Positions 21,213 to 23,907 of a stretch of DNA of 23,907 bases are shown one piece after another; position 1 is the stretch's first letter, and every line of letters starts with the position of its first letter. The position numbers and the translations under genes were made by a program. The notes under the pieces are model-generated. The model had not been told where the DNA came from, searched no databases, and saw only the letters and a program-made list of their open reading frames with translations. The stretch spans positions 1 to 23,907 of the forward strand of contig JAYKIB010000134.1 in the NCBI GenBank assembly GCA_035285005.1. The letters run 5' to 3'. Source of the stretch: Prochlorothrix sp035285005. Its GTDB lineage: Bacteria > Cyanobacteriota > Cyanobacteriia > Prochlorotrichales > Prochlorotrichaceae.

Positions 21213-21336
21213 GAGGTGAGAGCTGTTTCTCTCAGGGTTATTACTATAGCAGGTTTTGGACCCTTGCAAAGTGGCGATAGGAATTTTTTTGCTGCCTAGC
21301 GCACCCGACTGGGTTGACGGTTTCCTCTGGGCTAAA

Positions 21337-23550
21337 TCACTCCTGGGTCTCGGGTGGGAGGCGTTTGCTCCGGAGCCAGTAGGTGGGTAGGGGGGGGCGG
21401 CCTTGGAGGCGGAGAGGAGGGCGGGATTCGAGGTTGTATTGATTTTGGAGATGGGTGGCGGTGGTTGCGGTGACTTGGATGCAGCCCGCTGTGCCTTGGG
21501 CCTCGATGTTAGCGGCGATCGTGACGGTATCGCCCCAGAGGTCATAGATAAAGTGTTGGGGTCCGGTGCTGCCGATGATGACGGGACCGGTGTTGATACC
21601 GATGCGGACTTGGAGTTGTTGGGCACGGCCTAGGGGATGTTGGGCAAGGGCGGTTTGGAGCGCGAGGGCAAGATCAGCGATCGCGGCGGCATGATCAGCG
21701 CGAGGTTGGGAAAGGCCACTGACTACGAGGTAAGCATCACCAAGGGTTTGAATTTTTTCGAGACCGTGTTGGGCCACGAGGGTATCGAAGGATGCAAAGA
21801 TTGCGTTGATGTCTTGGACGAGTTGGAGAGGGGGGAGGGTATCGCTGAGGGTGGTGAGCCGGACCAGATCGAGGAAGAGGAGGCTGACTTCGCGGAAAGC
21901 AGCAGCGGGGGGTTGGTTGTTGTCCTGGAGTTGTTGAATGAGGTGGGGGGGAAGCAGGCTAGAGAGGAGCCGATCGGATGGGGTGGTGGGGGAATCGCTG
22001 GTGTGATGGGGGGGAGATGCAGGTTGGGTTGAGCCCTGTTGTTGGATGGGACGTTGTTGTTGGATGAGACGTTTAAAGTTGTGGTGGAGCCGATCGATCT
22101 CGTAGATAAAGCTGGTAGGTGGGATAGGGGGATCGGTGGGATGATGGCTGGGTTGGTGAGGGGGGGGGTGATCTGGATTCTGGTGGGGATTTGGCCTTGT
22201 ATTTTGGTCTGAAGGCGCTGTATCCCTCGAATTATTCGTGATAGCTGCGGTATGACTTGGGGAGGTGAGTTCTTGGGTGATTGTAGCTATATTGTCTGTT
22301 GTACTTTCTGTTGTACTTTCTGTGGCTATTGCTGTTGCGGCGGTTTCGGTGGTGGTGACGAGGGTGCGGAGGGGTTGGGTGAGAAGGCGAGTGGTGAGGA
22401 AGCTGGTGCTGCCGAGGATCAGGAAGATGCCAATACCGAGGAGGACCATGGTTTGTTGGTTACCGCGCACTTCAGCGATAAAGTCTGATTCGGGAAAAAC
22501 CGCAACAATGAGCCAGTCAATGCCATAGGGATCTTGGAAGGGGGAAACCTGTAGGAAATGGCGTTCTTCGTTAAAAATAAAGTCGAGTTGATGGCTAGAC
22601 TGAATTGCGGCGAGTTGACCAAACTGGGTTTCGAGGAAGGTGACACTAGACTGGATCAGCGGGCTGGCACTGTTGCGTGCCGGAATACGATCGAAGGGGA
22701 GGGTGGGATCGTTAGGGTTAGCTCGGGTGAGGAGGGGGACGGTTTTGAGGGAAGTGGCGACCAAATTTCCATCACGTTCTAGGATATAGAGGGTTCCAGA
22801 CTTAAAGGATTGGACAAACTCTAAAAACGCACCAATTTGGTTTAATCCAAGCTGAGTGGTTAGGATTCCCTGGAATTCTCCGTCGCGATCGTAGTAGGGG
22901 GTGGAGGCGTTGATTTGGAGTAGGGGATAGGCGACGTTGGTGTAAATTTGGCTCCAGGCAGGGCGATCTTCCTGTTGGGCGATGGTATAAAAGGGGCGGA
23001 GACGCACATCGTAGTTTGGAATGGTCTGGGAGGGGATGGCTTCGCGCTGGCCTGAGTTGGGATTGAGGCCGTAATAGGCGAGGGTGCCGCCGCCGGGAGT
23101 AAGTTGGACGGCGGTTTCGAGTTGGGGCTGATCGGCGAGGCGATTGACCCAGCCGACTCGCAGGTATTGGGCGTTTTCGTTGGCAAATCCGACGTAGCCG
23201 ATCGAGGGTTGGGAGAGGGCTTGGCGGCGGAAGTAGGTTTCGGCTTGGCTGGGGTTGTCCCAGGTCAACATGCCGAGGTCAAGGGCGATGCGGTTGGTCT
23301 CGTTAACGAGGTGGGGTGCAGCAATGTAGGTGCTGATCCGATCGTGAACATGCTCGATGATTTCGTTGCGGAGTTTTTGGGCGAGGTTTTGGACGACTGT
23401 GTCGTTGCTGCGCAGGGCAAGCCACCCGACGAGGCCGATCGCGCCGAGCATTTGCAGAATGAGGGGGAAGATGATGGCGTTGTGGAGTCGCACTTTGCCC
23501 GAGGTTTGACGATCGGGGGGAGTGCTGGACGGTGAGGGGGGCATCATCAT
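21337..23550 (-). CDS. Membrane sensor with class III adenylate/guanylate cyclase domain, catalytically altered
   Basis: A protein of about 737 residues from the Met cluster at 23550; the frame stays open to 23637, but that extension is Pro/His-rich. Order: a membrane helix (about 24-46), a large extracytoplasmic double-Cache-like sensor (about 60-355; WSQIYTNVAYPLLQINASTP, LYILERDGNLVATS), a second helix (about 367-383), a HAMP region (LTQPLRTLV) split by about 80 low-complexity residues, then a cyclase domain (about 550-720). Both metal Asp residues remain (D561 in LFLDL, D605 in GDAYL), as does the purine-specifying Asp in YDLWGD (D670). The other purine residue is Gln (KIQT), and the Asn and Arg of the canonical NVASR motif read TIAAN (T677, N681). 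It may be inactive or use another substrate. Confidence 0.88.
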   Translation of the reverse strand: MMMPPSPSSTPPDRQTSGKVRLHNAIIFPLILQMLGAIGLVGWLALRSNDTVVQNLAQKLRNEIIEHVHDRISTYIAAPHLVNETNRIALDLGMLTWDNPSQAETYFRRQALSQPSIGYVGFANENAQYLRVGWVNRLADQPQLETAVQLTPGGGTLAYYGLNPNSGQREAIPSQTIPNYDVRLRPFYTIAQQEDRPAWSQIYTNVAYPLLQINASTPYYDRDGEFQGILTTQLGLNQIGAFLEFVQSFKSGTLYILERDGNLVATSLKTVPLLTRANPNDPTLPFDRIPARNSASPLIQSSVTFLETQFGQLAAIQSSHQLDFIFNEERHFLQVSPFQDPYGIDWLIVAVFPESDFIAEVRGNQQTMVLLGIGIFLILGSTSFLTTRLLTQPLRTLVTTTETAATAIATESTTESTTDNIATITQELTSPSHTAAITNNSRDTAPSDQNTRPNPHQNPDHPPPHQPSHHPTDPPIPPTSFIYEIDRLHHNFKRLIQQQRPIQQQGSTQPASPPHHTSDSPTTPSDRLLSSLLPPHLIQQLQDNNQPPAAAFREVSLLFLDLVRLTTLSDTLPPLQLVQDINAIFASFDTLVAQHGLEKIQTLGDAYLVVSGLSQPRADHAAAIADLALALQTALAQHPLGRAQQLQVRIGINTGPVIIGSTGPQHFIYDLWGDTVTIAANIEAQGTAGCIQVTATTATHLQNQYNLESRPPLRLQGRPPLPTYWLRSKRLPPETQE
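22037..22071 (-). repeat. Tandem repeat in the cyclase gene linker (18-bp period)
   Basis: TGTTGTTGGATGGGACG (22037-22053) and TGTTGTTGGATGAGACG (22055-22071) are near-identical and encode consecutive IQQQ units just after the second HAMP helix. It is in frame, so length change is tolerated. Confidence 0.8.
22295..22323 (-). repeat. 12-bp tandem repeat in the cyclase gene HAMP insert
   Basis: TCTGTTGTACTT occurs twice directly (22295-22306, 22307-22318), followed by a partial TCTGT. It encodes ESTT units in the low-complexity insertion that splits the HAMP region, pointing to growth of that insert by slippage. Confidence 0.85.
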
Positions 23551-23647
23551 GATGGCTCGGTATGGGTCGGTCGGGTGGTAGTGGGCGATCGGTGGTGGTG
23601 GGGGAGGACGATGTTTTGTAGCTCCATACAAGAGCATAGAGGTTCTG

Positions 23648-23744
23648 GGGCACCTCGATTAATCCAAATTTTGTCCTGTGATCCACCCAAGAGTAAGGGT
23701 TGTGGCGTGCGGCGAATCCGCACGCCACAATTAAGCGAGGTGCC
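23648..23744 (+). repeat. Palindromic MITE-like repeat, full-length copy upstream of the cyclase gene
   Basis: Begins GGGCACCTCGATTAATCC and ends ACAATTAAGCGAGGTGCC, with a central hairpin in which GTGGCGTGCGGC pairs with GCCGCACGCCAC-like sequence (GTGCGG/CCGCAC around CGAAT). Flanks are TTCTG before and CTCTG after (4 of 5 identical). It lies about 100 bp upstream of the preferred cyclase start, in the probable promoter. Confidence 0.8.
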
Positions 23745-23751
23745 CTCTGGT

Positions 23752-23764
23752 AATCGAGGTGCCC
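23752..23764. repeat. Duplicated repeat terminus
   Basis: The right end of the adjacent element (GAGGTGCCCTCTGGT at 23737-23751) recurs as AATCGAGGTGCCCTCTGGT at 23752-23770, 19 bp further on. It carries the flanking CTCTGG as well, so the end plus flank is duplicated. The remainder of 23771-23907 holds no gene that I can see. Confidence 0.7.
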
Positions 23765-23854
23765 TCTGGTGAAAATGATGCAACTCTTATGTCGGTAGGT
23801 TTTGGGGCTAGGGCTAGGGGGAGGAGCTAGGGAACTAGGCTTGTCTTGTCCTAG

Positions 23855-23888
23855 CCTGAGACTCATTTGTCTTGAGGTGAGTCTCAGG
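23855..23888. other. Perfect 11-bp inverted repeat near the right edge
   Basis: CCTGAGACTCA (23855-23865) and TGAGTCTCAGG (23878-23888) pair around 12 nt. On the plus strand a modest T-rich stretch follows (TTGTGTCTTTT), so it could be a terminator, or an operator for a gene beyond the edge. Preceding CTAGG repeats add local redundancy. Confidence 0.4.
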
Positions 23889-23907
23889 TTGTGTCTTTTC
23901 CGAGACG

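Noticed and set aside
887..23764. Could the dispersed repeats be a CRISPR array?
   Set aside because: Copies are about 98 bp, in both orientations and kilobases apart, with internal hairpins; there are no regular spacers and no cas genes.
23303..23866. Minus-strand 187-residue frame at the right end
   Set aside because: It spans a palindromic repeat and overlaps the cyclase N terminus in another frame, with Pro/His/Arg-rich random-looking content.

Overview
The window is about 24 kb of a cyanobacterial chromosome; I cannot name the genus. The evidence is a 38-residue photosystem II gene (Psb30/Ycf12), a membrane and lumenal gene set typical of cyanobacteria, frequent CGATCG and several GCGATCGC (HIP1-type) octamers, and a zinc-ribbon Ser/Thr kinase of cyanobacterial type. 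Base composition is GC-rich and even. I see no plasmid, phage, IS transposase or CRISPR array.

Layout. 1-2572 (minus strand): guaA, then yqeY, then the start of a Ser/Thr kinase that runs off the left edge. 3225-5490 (plus): a Sua5/YrdC-type tRNA threonylcarbamoyladenosine gene, a small two-helix membrane protein, then rplU (L21) and rpmA (L27) ending in a strong terminator. 5874-7421 (minus): a GAF protein with a degenerate histidine-kinase module. 7422-8184: gene-free, holding three palindromic repeats and an operator-like inverted repeat. 8185-12341 (plus): a divergent CTP synthase with a coiled-coil tail, mtnA (methionine salvage) and a ROK-family sugar kinase. 12455-15053 (minus): a membrane protein with a Pro-rich tail and a probable lumenal protein. 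15486-15875 (plus): a small conserved-looking protein. 16091-20777 (minus): an ABC exporter, psb30, a 111-residue protein, a SpoIIM-family membrane protein and a secreted TPR protein; the last three form a tight operon. 21141-21212 (minus): tRNA-Val(CAC). 21337-23550 (minus): a sensor with a class III cyclase domain that lacks key catalytic residues.

The most striking non-coding feature is a family of about 98-bp palindromic elements, with at least 12 full or partial copies. They have GGGCACCTCGA-type inverted ends and a GC-rich central hairpin, and four full-length copies are flanked by 4-6 bp perfect direct repeats. This makes them look like non-autonomous mobile elements (MITEs). They sit only between genes, including inside the guaA-yqeY and rplU-rpmA spacers. 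A second set of short GC-rich hairpins occupies the ends of convergent genes.

The best candidate for new biology is the CTP synthase-like protein. It keeps the residues expected for catalysis, has an altered N-terminal loop and an altered CTP-inhibition loop, and carries a long C-terminal coiled-coil extension. Two signalling proteins, the GAF pseudokinase and the cyclase, also look catalytically altered.
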